Part shown: piece after piece, positions 1 through 10,959 of the stretch
How positions within the stretch are numbered: position 1 is the first letter of the stretch
Layout: each line of letters opens with the position of its first letter
NCBI GenBank assembly: GCA_016858145.1
Contig: JAEHOE010000082.1
Span: 532,483-596,482, forward strand
Reading direction: 5' to 3'
DNA: 64,000 nt
Source: Edaphochlamys debaryana
Lineage: Eukaryota > Chlorophyta > Chlorophyceae > Chlamydomonadales
Made by a program: the position numbers and the translations under genes
The notes under the pieces: model-generated
Database searches by the model: none
Told to the model about the DNA's origin: nothing
Seen by the model: only the letters and a program-made list of their open reading frames with translations

Positions 1-58
1 CCCCTCACATGGCACCCCCCCAAACGCATCCGCCCGCCCCACCCCCAGTCTCGCTCAG

Positions 59-3000
59 CGCGCCTCCATCGGCGCCTCCACGGACGCCGTGTGCGCCGCC
101 TTCCAGCCCGTGCTGGGGGCCATGCTGGCGGCCGCCTTCGTCACCAGCGGGCGGGCGGAGGACGTGCGGGCGCGGCTGGGCAAGATCCTCAACTTCTGGG
201 GGGAGAAGCACGTGAGGGGGGAAGGGGGGGAGGGGAGGGTATGATGTTTGACGAACCAGATCGGAGCCCGATGCGCACCCATGGGAGGGAAGGGGGGAGA
301 GGGGGCAGGGAAGGAGGGGAGGCGGCGGGGCAAGAATCACCTTCGGGGGTGGGGCGAGGGTCGCGCGCCGGCGCCTGGTTGCACGTCCGCAAGACCAGCG
401 CCGCGCTAACCGACCCGCCCCAGCCCATCAACCGACCAAACCCTTCCCCAACCGCTGCCCCAACCGCGTCCCAACCGCCTCCCCAACCGCCTCGCCAACC
501 ACCAACCGCCGCCCCAACCGCCGCCCAGGTGTACAACGGCGACACGATGGAGATGATGGAGGACGCCGCCTTCAACACGGACGACCCGGGCTCCCTGCTA
601 CCCTTCCTGGAGCCCCTGGCGCAGACGGCGGTGGGGGGGGGGGGGGGCGGCAGGGGAGGGGGAGGGAGGGCAGGGAAGGGGAGGGCAGGGGGGGAGGGAA
701 GGAGAGGAGGAGCGGCAGCCAGCGAGCCCGATGCGCAGGGGCAGGGAAGGGGAGGTGGAGTGGCAAGGGAGGCGGAAGCGGAGAGGGGGATGGCGTCGCC
801 TTGTCAAGGGGCAGAAGGTGTGGGCAAGGCTAAGGGACGAGGCTTCAGCTCACGGCTCTCGTTGTGTGCCCTTGTCAGCTTGTGTCTGTCCTTCCCTCAT
901 CCCCCGCAGCGGCAGCAGCAGCAGCAGCAGGCAGCGGCGGCCGCGGCGCCCTGGCAGCAGCAGCCGGCGCCCGGGGCCCCGGGGGCGGGGGCGGCGCCGT
1001 GGGCGCAGCCGGGCGGGGCAGGTGCGGCGGGGGAGGGACAGGGGAGGGGGCACGGGGGCAGGGCTGCAGGTGGGTTGAGCACCAGGACGGACGGAGCAAT
1101 ACGGGTCTGGCCGCGTGTCACTCGGGTGTAGTGCAGGGCTCTCCTAGCCCTCCTCGTGAGCCCCTCATGGAGCCTGCCTTCATGTTTGCTGACATGTCTG
1201 CGCCCGGTCCCGCCCCGGCAGCTGGCCCCTACGGCGCCGTGGCGCAACCTCCGGCGGGCGGCGGCTGGGGCCCGCCCCAAGGGGTGCCCGCGCCCCCCCC
1301 CTCCCCCTGGGGCCCGCCCATGCCGGGGGCGCCGGTGCCGTACGGCCAGCCCTCGCCGTACGGCGCACCGCCGCCGGGCCAGGTGGGGACGGGCAGGCCG
1401 GGGGCTGGCTCGAGAGTCGAACGCGCCCGCGCACCCAGGCCGGCATTCTCCCTTTCAGCCGTCTTCCATTCTGGACGTATCCGTGTTCTCGCCCATCCTC
1501 TCGTTCTCCCCCCGCCTGCTCACTAACTGGCGGTGCCCTTTCGCTCATGGCCAAGCAGGCGCCGTGGGCGGCGGGCCTGCCCCCGGGGCAGCCCTACGGC
1601 GCCCCTCCCCCTGCGCCCGAGGGCCCTCAGGACCCAGCGGGTACGTGAGGGGGAGCCGGGTGCGGGGCCAGTGCTGGAGGCAATGGGGTGCGCGGCCATT
1701 AAGGGAGGCAAATGGCGGGGTCGTGTGGAGCTCGGGCGGCTCAAGGCTGGGCTCGGAACACGTCAAGTCATGCATAAAAAGGAGGGCAGTTGTTGGGGGC
1801 GTGTTGCTGGGTGGTGCGGGCAGGACCACACCCGGGGCCGGTCGCTGCAGTGTTGACGGGCCCGCCACTTGGACCACCTTCGCCCTGTGCCCTTCGCCCG
1901 CCCGCCCCACCCCTCCCTCCCCCAGCCCTGCAAGCCAAGGCGGCCGCCATCGCGGCGGAGCTGGCGGCGGCGGCGGCGCAGGCGGCAGCGGCGGCGGCAG
2001 CCACCGTCGGCATGGTGCCCCTGGGTGAGACGCCTCGGCGCGGCCGTGCACGGATGTGTCGTGAGGATGTCATGGCATGGGGACCCTTACGGTTCCGCCC
2101 CGGAAGGCTGCACGTGGGTGTGTCGGTGTAATGCTCGGGCCCGATGATGCCTCGGCGCACGTGGGCGGCCACGCGGCCCCTTCCGCTGCTCGTGCTGTGC
2201 GCGGGCCATGCAACGTGGCGCCGGAATGGGTGCCGCGGGTGTGTTGGCCCCTCTGGCCCTCAGGTGCCTCCACCTGGCCCCTCTGCTTAGGTTTCGTCCC
2301 TCACTCATCCCCTAACGCATCACCTTACTGTAAGTCGTTCAAGATTTCCCTCACTCATCCCCTTCCCCCCGGCAGGTAACACCAAGGTGGTCGCCCCCCT
2401 GCCCGGACCCGACATGTCGGCGCAGCCCACCCCCTCCACCAACTTCCCGCCCGGCCTCATACCGGAGCTGGTGCGGGACAAGAACAAGTGCGAGGTGCCG
2501 TACACGCCGCTGGATCCGATCGAGATCGACAAGATCGGTGCGTGGGCGGTGGGATCTGAGATTCATACAAGATCTGCTGCCTGCGCTTCTGAGTGTGATT
2601 CGTATCGACCCCATTGCCCTTCGTGCATGGCGCCCGTCCTCTGCCAGCCCTCACCGTGCCCTCAGAGCCACCCCCCCTCCCCCCCCCCACACACCCGCCC
2701 CCCCCAGGCCTGCCCCCTCCCCCCCTCAAGGACGCCGCCCTCCTGTCCCGCCTGGAGCGCTTCCACGCCGACTGCCGGGAGTACCGGCCCGGGCTCAGCA
2801 GGGCGGACCTGGACGAGGCCATTCGGGGTGAGGGGGAGGGGAGGAGCGGGGGGGCGGATGGAATAGGGGGATGGCGTGAGCTTCTGGTAGGGAACATGAC
2901 AGAGCAAAGAGAGAGAGGGAAGGAAAGGGGAAAGGGGAGAGGGGATAAGGTATGGGGGCCAGTGGCGGTCAGGGAGTGGAGCAGGAGCAGGTGAGGCGAC

Positions 3001-4108
3001 CAGCACGACGGGTTTTGGCTGCCCTAACCACGCAGTTGCGTTGCGCCCCGTCCGCGCCCTGATTTCCCAACCCCATGCCCCAACCCCCCGCCCCACCCCT
3101 TCCCGCAGTCGGGCGCATCCGCTCTCGCTCGCAGGAGCGGGAATTCGAGGAGGCGGAGCGGGAGCGGCGCAGCAGGCGGGGCCCAAGCGGGCCCATGGAC
3201 GACGGCTCCTTCGCGGGTGGGGCCCGGGGCGGGCCCGGGCGGGCCCGGGGTGGTTGGGAGACGGGTCAACGGGTCCCTGACTGTCTCGATGGGCGTGGGT
3301 TGGCGGGCTGCTGTCTGCCTGCTTTGCCTTCGCTCACGCCCACCAACCAACCGACCCAACCACCAACCGACCTAACCACCCCCAACCACCGCCAACCGCT
3401 CCCCAGCCAACCGCGGCGCCGCCAAGTACGCGGGCCTGGGCGCCCACGAGGAGCGGCCCGCGGGCCTGGGCGGGGGCGAGGACGAGGGCGACATGTACTC
3501 GGAGTACCGGCGGAACAGGTGGGTGGGGATGGGAGGGGGAGGTGGAGGTGAGGGGAGGGGATCAGGGGGCAAGAATTGTGTGCTGAGGGCAAAATGGGGT
3601 GGTCGGAGGTGGATGGGAGTTTGGGCGGGTGGCGGCGGGACTTGTACTGGGAGTTCCGCAGGAACGGGTGGGTGGGGAGGGGGTGGAGGGGTAGGAGCAG
3701 GGGACAGGAGACAGGTCTGAGCCAGCGAGCCCGATGCGCGCCACACATGTGCGTGGGAAGGGGGGTCAGGGGGAGAAACAGGTCCTCAGAACCGATGGGA
3801 GGGGAGCAAGGGATGGGAAACAGGCCCTGAGAAGAGATTGGGGTTGAAGAGGCTTGGGCGTGTGGGCGCGACGGAAGGATACAGGTGCATCGATCAGGTG
3901 TGGGGGAAGTACCGGGGGCTTGAGGGATGCATGGGGCATGTGCGGCACGCCAAGGGCAAGCAGGGCACGCCGAATGGAGGCTGGAGGCTGAAGGGCCGTA
4001 CGTCTGACCTAGTACACCCACGCGCCATCTGCCCATCTGCCGTACAGGTCCGGCTCGTACCACGAGATGATCTTCAAGAACGCGGCAACCGCTGGGCCGA
4101 GGCGATAG
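59..4108 (+). CDS. CHERP-like CID-domain pre-mRNA splicing protein (5' end outside window)
   Basis: Eleven phase-consistent exons: 59-211, 529-630, 910-1021, 1222-1382, 1559-1640, 1926-2024, 2376-2537, 2708-2827, 3109-3216, 3407-3518, 4048-4108 (TAG). The first exons give the end of an RNA polymerase II CTD-interacting (CID) fold, with KILNFWGEKH then VYNGDTMEMMED. A Gln/Ala/Pro/Gly-rich linker follows. Next comes a block with GLIPELVRDKNK, YTPLDPIEIDKIGLPPPP and a helix with RLERFHADCREY, which matches the arrangement after the CID in CHERP (the 'PLDPKDIRLPPP' region), a U2 snRNP-associated splicing factor. The C-terminus is short, charged and Arg-rich (RIRSRSQERE, EYRRNR, SYHEMIFKNA). I see no RS domain or G-patch like those at the end of animal CHERP. 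The N-terminal SURP domain would lie left of the window. CID family membership is fairly sure; the CHERP assignment rather than SR140/SCAF rests on the central block. The role, nuclear pre-mRNA processing, is inferred from the family. Confidence 0.8.
718..3739 (+). repeat. 19-nt motif shared by two introns of one gene
   Basis: The 19-mer GCCAGCGAGCCCGATGCGC occurs at 718-736 and again at 3721-3739, both in introns of the CHERP-like gene. Its 13-nt core also occurs at 264-276 in another intron. It may be the remnant of an intron-borne dispersed repeat. I see no coding role. Confidence 0.45.
3639..3680 (+). repeat. Intronic copy of the preceding exon's 3' end
   Basis: About 150 bp into the last intron of the CHERP-like gene, some 40 bp resemble the end of the preceding exon together with its donor (about 3490-3530). 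Roughly 5 of 40 positions differ, and the GTGGGT donor hexamer is kept. Translated, the copy reads DLYWEFRRNG against DMYSEYRRNR in the exon. It is a partial tandem exon duplication and probably not used in the mRNA. Confidence 0.6.
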
Positions 4109-4857
4109 CCGGACATGTGTTGCGGGGCGGTTGGGCGGACCGGATTAATGGCGGCGCGGGGGGACGGCGTGGCCGGCTCGCGCCGTACGTACGGACACAG
4201 ATGGCGGCAGTCCGGCATGACCATGCCTTCTGGGGCGCGGCAAGCTGGGGGGGTAGGGGTTGACAAGCTGACGGGCGGGGGAGCCCGGGCCCGGACCCGC
4301 CCCGCGGCGGCTGTGCCTGGGCAGACCGCAGGGCACTACGCTCGATCGTGACTCCCTCGTTCCGGACGCTACTGTGTGGACGTGTGGTGGTCCCAGTGTG
4401 GCTGGCGGGAAGGCTCGCTTGGCCCGGCTGCGGCCTGGCAAGACTGGAGGCCGTTACAGCCCTGTAGCCATGCCGCTCGAAAGAGTTCGCTGTACTGCCA
4501 AGGAGTCTTGCCGGTCCTTACTATGCGCCGTACATGAGCGGGCAGTGCGCAGGCCAACACAAGCAGCCAACAGCCCAACACCTCAAGGTGCCGACTGCGC
4601 CCGCAACCTTTGCGCGCATGCAGGAATGCCGTTGCTCATACTTCACACGGCTGCAGCCCTTGCTGCGCATCACACGGGCCAAACTAAACTAGCAGCGATG
4701 TGCAGCCTTTCGGCATTCACAACAGCACGCTTCCGAGCACAGTGCTGTGCTCCGAGGCGGAGTTACTTGGCAGCCCCGAAAAAAGGCACCATCGTACGCA
4801 CCATCGTCCATGCCACGACGGCTCCTCCAAGTACGCCCTGCTGTCCTCCATCCCTAT
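4109..4857. other. Convergent 3' region, CHERP-like gene / gene A
   Basis: No coding exon is supported here. It should contain the 3' UTRs of the rightward CHERP-like gene and the leftward gene A. I found no exact TGTAA in the expected orientation for the CHERP-like gene. Confidence 0.5.
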
Positions 4858-7749
4858 CTAGGGCTCCGGACGCACCCTCGCGCCGCCTCCCCCTCCAGCC
4901 CCCTGCCCCCGCCCCCTCCTCACCACTACCACAGCCGCTACCACGCCCGCAACCAGCAGCAGCCCTCCCAGGGTGCAGCCCACGATAATGCCTATCTCGG
5001 CGCCCTTGCTCAGGCCCCCGCCATCCCCGGTGTCGGGGGGCGCCTGCGGGGCCGGGGCTGGGTACACGGGCCACTCCTCCGTGCCCGGCAGCGGGGCGCT
5101 CTGCCGTACGCCCATGGCTGTCAGCATGGAGGCCAGGGCGGCATGGAGCTGGGTGAAGCTGGGGGTCAGGGGATGGGGAAGGGGTTGGGAGCGCGATAGG
5201 GGACGACATGGACAAGGTGGGTGGACGACGGGGCGAGGGCTCGCCCCTGGGGCTGGACCACAGGGCTGGCGTCAAGTCAAGCCGCCGCTTCAGGCTTGCT
5301 CGGTGCGTTGCCTGAAGAGGCCCCCTGTAGCGGACAGGCTACCCCGCCGGGCGGAATACCGTAGAAGAGAGGCTTTTGACAAGTCTAGACCTGCCTTTTA
5401 AGACGCACCTACTACACCCCCCGCCCCCGTGCCCTCGCACCTGTACCGGAATGCTTTGAGCGCCTCCCTCTCCGGCTCCGTCATTGCAAACAGGGCCTGC
5501 ACAGTCGGGTCATCCGATGCAGCCCACAGGCGGCACCGGCTGCCGGCGGGGGAGGTTGTGGCTGTGGGCCCCGCCAGAGGCATCTCGCCCAGCTCCTGCA
5601 CGCAGTCGGTCGGTGGGAGGAGTCGATGGATGCGCGCGAAAATTGAGGTGCTAACTGCGCGAGTAATACGGTGCGCTGTGCGTGGGCACACCAGCCCGTG
5701 CCAGCCCTGCCTGCCCCAGCCCCCCAACCCACCCCACCAGCAGCAAGACGAGTGAGTCTATAACGGCGTCTTGGGGGCGGAAGCGGGGGTCTCGCAGCAC
5801 TGCGTGATTAAAGTGGTGTAGGTGAACACTTGCACCCGCATAGAGCAGTGCCCTCCACCGCGCCCCAAGCCCGGCTTCGCTTGGGCGGGTCGCGCACACG
5901 CACGCACGCACGCACGCACCCGCGTAGAGCACGAGCAGGTGCAGCCCCGGGCCGCGCTGATGGCGCTCCCAATAGCTGTAATGGTCGTAGTCATCCTGCC
6001 AGTCGGCGCCCGCCAGCCAGGCCAGCCAGGCATCTGGGTCGGCCACGGCCTGCGCCGCCGCCACCGCTGCACCCAGGTTGGAGCGCGTGATCAGGGAGGC
6101 GGTCAGGTTACTGTGGGGGGATGGGAGGGGGTGGGGTGGGAGGGAGAGGGCAGGACGTAGGGGGAAGTGAGCAAGTAAGGGAAGGGGAAAGGAAGGGGAT
6201 GAAAGCGCCACCCCTCTGGTTGATACATGTCCATGACTCATGTCCGTGACTCATGTCATCCCAAGCCCACCTGACGCTGAAGCCCGTGCGGTTGGCGATC
6301 TTGTCCGCCATGATGACGCCCGTGTTGGTAGCGAAGAAGCGGCTCAGCAGGGGGACCCCCAGGTGGCGGAGGAAGGCCAGCGCCGCGGTCGCCTGAGCGT
6401 CTGGCAGGGGGGTGCCGGCGGCAGAGCAGAGGGCCGTGCCTGCGGGCGACAGTGGGAAAGGGCAAAGCCAGGCAAGCCGCCTCGCTTCGGGCACACCCCG
6501 CTGCTTGGGCAGGCGTAAGGGCTTGACGTGGAAGGAAGGAACCACCCTTGGGCTCCCCTCATTGCATGCTTGCACCTTCCCCTTGCCCATGCACGCACGC
6601 ACGCACGCAGCAGGGGCGTCATGGCTTCATCCCAGCGCTTGCCCCACCTGCGGAGGTGAACGTGCGGCGAGCGGTCAAAGCATGTGCGAACACTCAAGAG
6701 CCCTCTCCATACCCATTACTCGGTTCCCTGTCCTGTACGGCACTCACCAGCTCAGCACGTCCGGTAGGCCCCGCAGCACATCCCCCACAGCGGGCAGCAG
6801 GCTGAGCACCCGCCGCAGCCCCACGCTCCCGGCCAAGCCAGAGCCCAGCGTGCGTCCCAGCTCCGCCAGCATTGGATTGCGGTAGTGCCACATGATTTCC
6901 ACATTCTCCTGCGTTTGATACCACCGGGCGTACGGCCCGCGTGACAGGCCCGCCTTTCACTGAAGAACTAGTTCGCGCGTGCTTAGACATTACACCCCTG
7001 ACTAATGAGGTACCGAGGTGGACGAGCAGTCATACGGCCCGCGTGACAGGCCCGCCCAGGCTTGCCTGATAATCCCAGTCATTGGTCCAGTAGTACCATC
7101 GCTCCTGCCTCTGCGCCAGCTCCCGCCGGTCCCTGTCGCCGCCCTCGGCCAGCGGGTCCCTCGCGGTCGTCGTTGCCTCCTCCTGGCCCCCGCTGTCCCG
7201 CCGACCCGCTGACAAAAGGCGCGTGACGGCAGCCCGGCTGTCAATGTAGTCATAGTCATAGTCCTCTTCTGTCTCCCTGACCTTGAAATGCTCAAAAGCG
7301 GCCCCTTCCCCGGGTTCTTGGGGGCGGCTTTCCTGCTGATGCCTCTCCCCCGTCTCTCCCCCGCCGTCGCCGCCTTCGTCGCTGCCGTCTGCTCCGCCCC
7401 ATGAGGAGGACGGATGCGTCACCTCGGTCTCCGCTGCACCCAGCTTGGGCTCAACGCGTTCCGTGCCATCAGGAGCATTGGTCGTTGCAGCCTCGGCCTC
7501 GTCATCGTTGTTTCGCATGGTTTCTAACTGCAGGGCCCGTCTCCACCGGGGCGGGGGCCGCGGCGTCTCCCAAAGCACTTCACAGAGAGCTAAAGCCGCT
7601 CTTGCCGCCTCACTCGGTGGCGGGAGGACCGAGGCATTGACGGGGGCGGACAGGTTGAGGGCCGGCATGTCGACCCGGGTGGGGAGAGAGGCTGCGCACA
7701 AACAGGGGAAGGCGGGGGGGGCAGGGGAAGCAGGCAGTGGCGGGCTCAT
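4858..7749 (-). CDS. Unrecognised single-pass membrane protein (gene A)
   Basis: Eight exons on the minus strand, in transcript order: 7749-7066, 6908-6748, 6647-6607, 6439-6271, 6110-5920, 5799-5738, 5595-5441, 5158-4858 (TAG). All junctions keep phase, giving 587 residues. The first exon is hydrophilic, with an acidic Tyr-rich stretch (EEDYDYDYIDSR) ending in RWYYWTNDWDYQ. The middle is a mainly helical domain with short conserved pieces (MWHYRNPMLAELG, WWGKRWDEAM, FFATNTGVIMADK). The last exon has a Pro-rich linker, one clear transmembrane helix (IGIIVGCTLGGLLLVAGVV) and a basic, Gly-rich tail. The 6909-7065 intron begins with GC (CAG/GCAAGC). I do not recognise the family. A paralogue lies directly upstream (gene B). 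The ATG at 7749 is only about 105 bp from gene B's stop and no clear signal peptide follows, so this first exon could instead be internal to one longer gene. Exon calls are good; start and function are uncertain. Confidence 0.65.
5897..5920. repeat. (ACGC)n microsatellite at a splice donor
   Basis: A run of about six CACG/ACGC units. On the minus strand it supplies the GTGCGTGCG donor of gene A's fifth exon. A shorter (CACG)n run at about 6594-6607 likewise forms the donor of the 41-nt exon. Confidence 0.8.
6931..7056. repeat. 24-bp direct repeat inside gene A's GC-AG intron
   Basis: An exact 24-bp sequence starting TACGGCCCGCGTGACAGG occurs at 6931-6954 and at 7033-7056, near the two ends of the 157-nt intron with the GC donor. 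This suggests the intron grew by duplication of its own end. Confidence 0.8.
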
Positions 7750-7854
7750 GATCAGTCTGCCACAACGCTTTGAGCCTGCTGATAGACTCTACAGAAGCCC
7801 GCCATTCCCTCCGTAGGCGACCCTGATGATGAGCAGACCCCTGAGAGGAGCCCT

Positions 7855-10308
7855 TTAAGACAGGCCTCCTCCTTCGCTCGCACCGTGGGGGTCCCCCAGG
7901 ACGGTCCACAGGTCATCCACAGCGCTCTCCAGGTGAGCCTAGCTATTATTGTTGAGGCAAGAGATCAAGGGCAGGGGGAGAGGTTATGTCATTATTGCCG
8001 GCCAGGTCAAGGTGGGGGTCTGCTAAGACGGTCCACAGGTCACCAAGGGCGACCTCGAGATGAGCCAGGCTACAATCAGGGCGGGAAGAAGGTAGCGACC
8101 AGAGCGAGTGTGAGGGGGGGGACGTCTTGCGGGATTGAACTCCGCCCACCAGCGGTCCCATGCCCGCATCGCCCGTCGTCACGTGCGTGCGCTTGCCTTG
8201 TGTTCATCCCCAGTAGGGCCTGGCGCTCCCCCTCTGTGAGGTCCATGAGGGCGGCTGCGAGGGAGCCGGGGGCGGCACCGGCGGGGGGGCCGGCGAGGGC
8301 GGCTCGCGTGGCGGCTGCCGTTGTGTGGATGAGGTCGAGGAGGATCTGAGGGGGGAGGGGTTGGGGGCAGAGGGGTTCAACTCAAGGGGAACACATTTGC
8401 TGAGCTCAAGACGGACCAAGTGTAGGTGCCGCCCACGCATTCCCCGGAGACGGAGGGGCGGGGGGGGGGGGGCGGCGGGTGGCAAGCAAGTCCACAGGGC
8501 GCCCAGGCCCCCCCACGTCCCCACCTGGCGGTGGCTCAACCGAGAGTCTAGGGCCACTGCTTGCCGCAAGCGTGGCCAGCGATTGGGCGCCGGAAGTGGC
8601 AGGGGCCACGGAAGGGGCATGCAGAAGGGGCGGCATGTTTAGCCACGAGAAGCAAGCAGAACCATGCTTGCTTCCATGCTTGCTTGCGGACCGTTCCTTA
8701 CTCATCGCTCACCCAGATCCTCGCCAGCAAAAAGCGCGTAAGGGAACGGCCAGTACCAGTCCGTATTTCTGGCAAGCGGCCAGGTCAGTGGACCTCTCAC
8801 AAGCAGATCCAAGCACAGGGCGTGGGGCGTGGGGCGATGGGGCGGGAAGGCGACGGTGATTGCGGGCAAAGCAGGGGCTTGGGCAGGTCGGCACAGGGGC
8901 TGGGCTCGCCTGCTGTACGGATTATTGCATAGCGCGATGTAGTACCGGTGCTACTAATGGGCCGGGGACCCCACGCTGGCCACCCATCTGGCCCAAGGGT
9001 CCTGAAGCTCAACAACACCTTACCCGAATGGCCTCGGATCCGGAGTGGTCGGGTTCAACGCGGTGTGGAGGCAAGGGGGGTGAGGGGGGAGAGCGCCACA
9101 AGTACGGAGGCCGCGGAGGCCTCGGCGGCGGCCTTGGAGGCCGGGGCGGCGGGGATAGCTGGGGCGGGGCGCGTGGGTAGCCTGGCCGTCTGGGGCGCGC
9201 ATGGCACAACGGGCGGGTTCCAGGCGGACAGAAACTTAAGAGGTGACAGCGGCTGCCTGGGGGACGAGCGAGCAGGAAAGGAGGGCGGCACGTGCGTGTC
9301 CCTGTCGTACGTGCCTGTACGTACTGTACGCACCTGGGAGACCGCGGGGGCCACTTGGGCCACAAGGGGAGCCGCGGGGGAGGAGAGGGCGGGCGTGGGG
9401 GCCGAGGCGGCAGCAAGGGCGCGGGCGGCGGCAGCAGGACTGCGGACCAGAAGAAGTGCACCGTGGTCCTGCCAAAGGGCTCCCACTGCAGGGTGCGTGT
9501 GGGTGGAGCGAGGAGTGAATGGGTGATCACGTGCAAGTCGGCAACTGCCGTACTGCGGACAACTGCCGTACGCACACGCACCAGCAGGTCCCTGGAGCTG
9601 GCAAGGTGTGCGAACTGCCGTAGCATGAGTACGAGCAGCTGTGAGTTGTCCGCCGTGAGGTATGACTCGAGTGTCCTGCAGCAGGGTGATGTAGATGAGA
9701 GGGACGCCGGCTCTGAGAGGTTCGGCAGCAACTAAAGAGACTTCGAGCTGAGACCTCTTTGTAGCGCCCGGGGCTTCGGGGCGAGGGGGTTGACAATGGA
9801 AGCAGGGACGACGGCCAATGAGTCAATCTTGTAGGCCTGAAGCAAACCGCTCACAGTACGTGCGCAAGCCCCTGCTGTCCCCGCTAGCCACGCACCCCGG
9901 CCCCCCTTTGCGCCCTCCAGCTCACCCCACGTCGAACCCCCGCTCCAGCATTCGGTCCGCCAGCGCCGCCCCCGTGGGTGTGCCCAGGAAGCCCCGGGCG
10001 GTGGGCAGCAGCAGCTGCCGCGCCATGGCCATGCCGTTGGCGACCAGCTCGGGGGCCAGGGGGGCGGAGGAGCGGGAGCCGCACAGGACGGAAGCTGCGG
10101 ATAGATAAGGCGTGGGCATAAAAGTGGGGTTGGTTTGATCCAGCTAATTGTGTGGCATGTGAGCACATGTTGATGACTCGAGGCCTCGCATGATTGCTCA
10201 CCGGCGACAGGGGCCATGGCTGCGTCCCAGCGGACCGCCCACCACAGCGCGGTCGTGGGCAGCGTGGCCGCTACGCCGGCCAAGGGGGGCAGCAGACTCA
10301 GGAAAGCC
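7855..10308 (-). CDS. Degenerate or poorly resolved tandem paralogue of gene A (gene B)
   Basis: Minus-strand fragments homologous to gene A, in the same order. Exon 10308-10202 encodes FLSLLPPLAGVAAT...WAVRWDAAMAP, matching VLSLLPAVGDVL...KRWDEAMTP in A. Exon 10094-9926 (ASVLCGSRSSAPL...LADRMLERGF) has exactly the length (169 nt) and phase of A's exon 6439-6271. Further left are probable pieces near 9600-9690, 9325-9480 and 8213-8345 (ALMDLTEGERQALLG, compare FAMTEPEREALK in A). Two copies of a short exon (EVALGDLWTVLAD at about 8064-8014 and ESAVDDLWTVLGD at about 7934-7885) are followed by TAA at 7857-7855. Gene A's transmembrane tail has no visible counterpart. I could not find a start or close all junctions between 9925 and 8346, so it may be a decaying copy, or the middle of one long gene running from gene C through gene A. 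Confidence 0.4.
7885..8075 (-). repeat. Tandemly duplicated short exon in gene B
   Basis: Two copies about 130 bp apart (7885-7935 and about 8014-8066) share GACCTGTGGACCGTC and flanking sequence. They translate as EVALGDLWTVLADPH and ESAVDDLWTVLGDPH. Both align loosely with FTQLHAALASMLTAMG of gene A, so one ancestral exon was duplicated in tandem. Confidence 0.65.
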
Positions 10309-10959
10309 CTACATTGGGCAAGGGCCGGGTGGGCCGGGTGAGCGTGGGGCCCACGCCGCGGGCAGGGAGGAGAGGAGAGGGGGGTGACGGCTTGTTCGCG
10401 GCGCAGCCCAGCCGCAGACAAGCTCTGCTTTGCTTATTTCTACAATGTACCGTTGAGAGCGGGTTGAGAGCCTTCGCCCCACCGAGTCCAACAAAGTCAA
10501 GAACTTGGGCGCAAGAAGTCGCACCGGTAGCCCGAGGAGCAATGCACTGATCCGTCTTGTGATGTGCCTACACTTCAACGTTAAGGACGAGGTAGTTTCG
10601 TCAGGTCTGCGTGCAGCTGTCGCGAGGCTGTCGCGGGGCCGCTGAAGCCCGGACGAAGCGCGACCGACTTTGCCGAAGCACGATGTTGCTATTTTACCTT
10701 GTACAACTCAGGCTTATGGAATACGCGGTAGTGGCGAGCTTGCGACACTTTGTCACGCGTCGGTGCGAAAACGTGTTTCGCCTGCGACCATCCTCCGTCC
10801 CCAACACCCTCAAAAGCTTCGCGCGGAACGCGCCGCACGTCCCCCGCGCTTTGCAACGTGCCGGCAGACATGCGTCGTCACTCGCCGTCAGTCAGCGGTT
10901 TCAGGGCTCCGCCCCATTTGCTGGCTTGTGGCGCATTTTACGAATGACACGAGCCGTTA
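10309..10959. other. Spacer between genes B and C
   Basis: No coding exon is clear. The upstream exon that gene B's first recognised exon requires (it begins with one base of a split codon) should lie in or beyond this stretch, but no convincing donor or start codon stands out. It may hold the promoter of gene B or an intron joining gene C to gene B. Confidence 0.3.

Noticed and set aside
10601..10950. Plus-strand open frames near 10.6-11.1 kb
   Set aside because: No conserved motifs or splice sites support them, and they partly overlap the reverse-strand Cys-rich gene.
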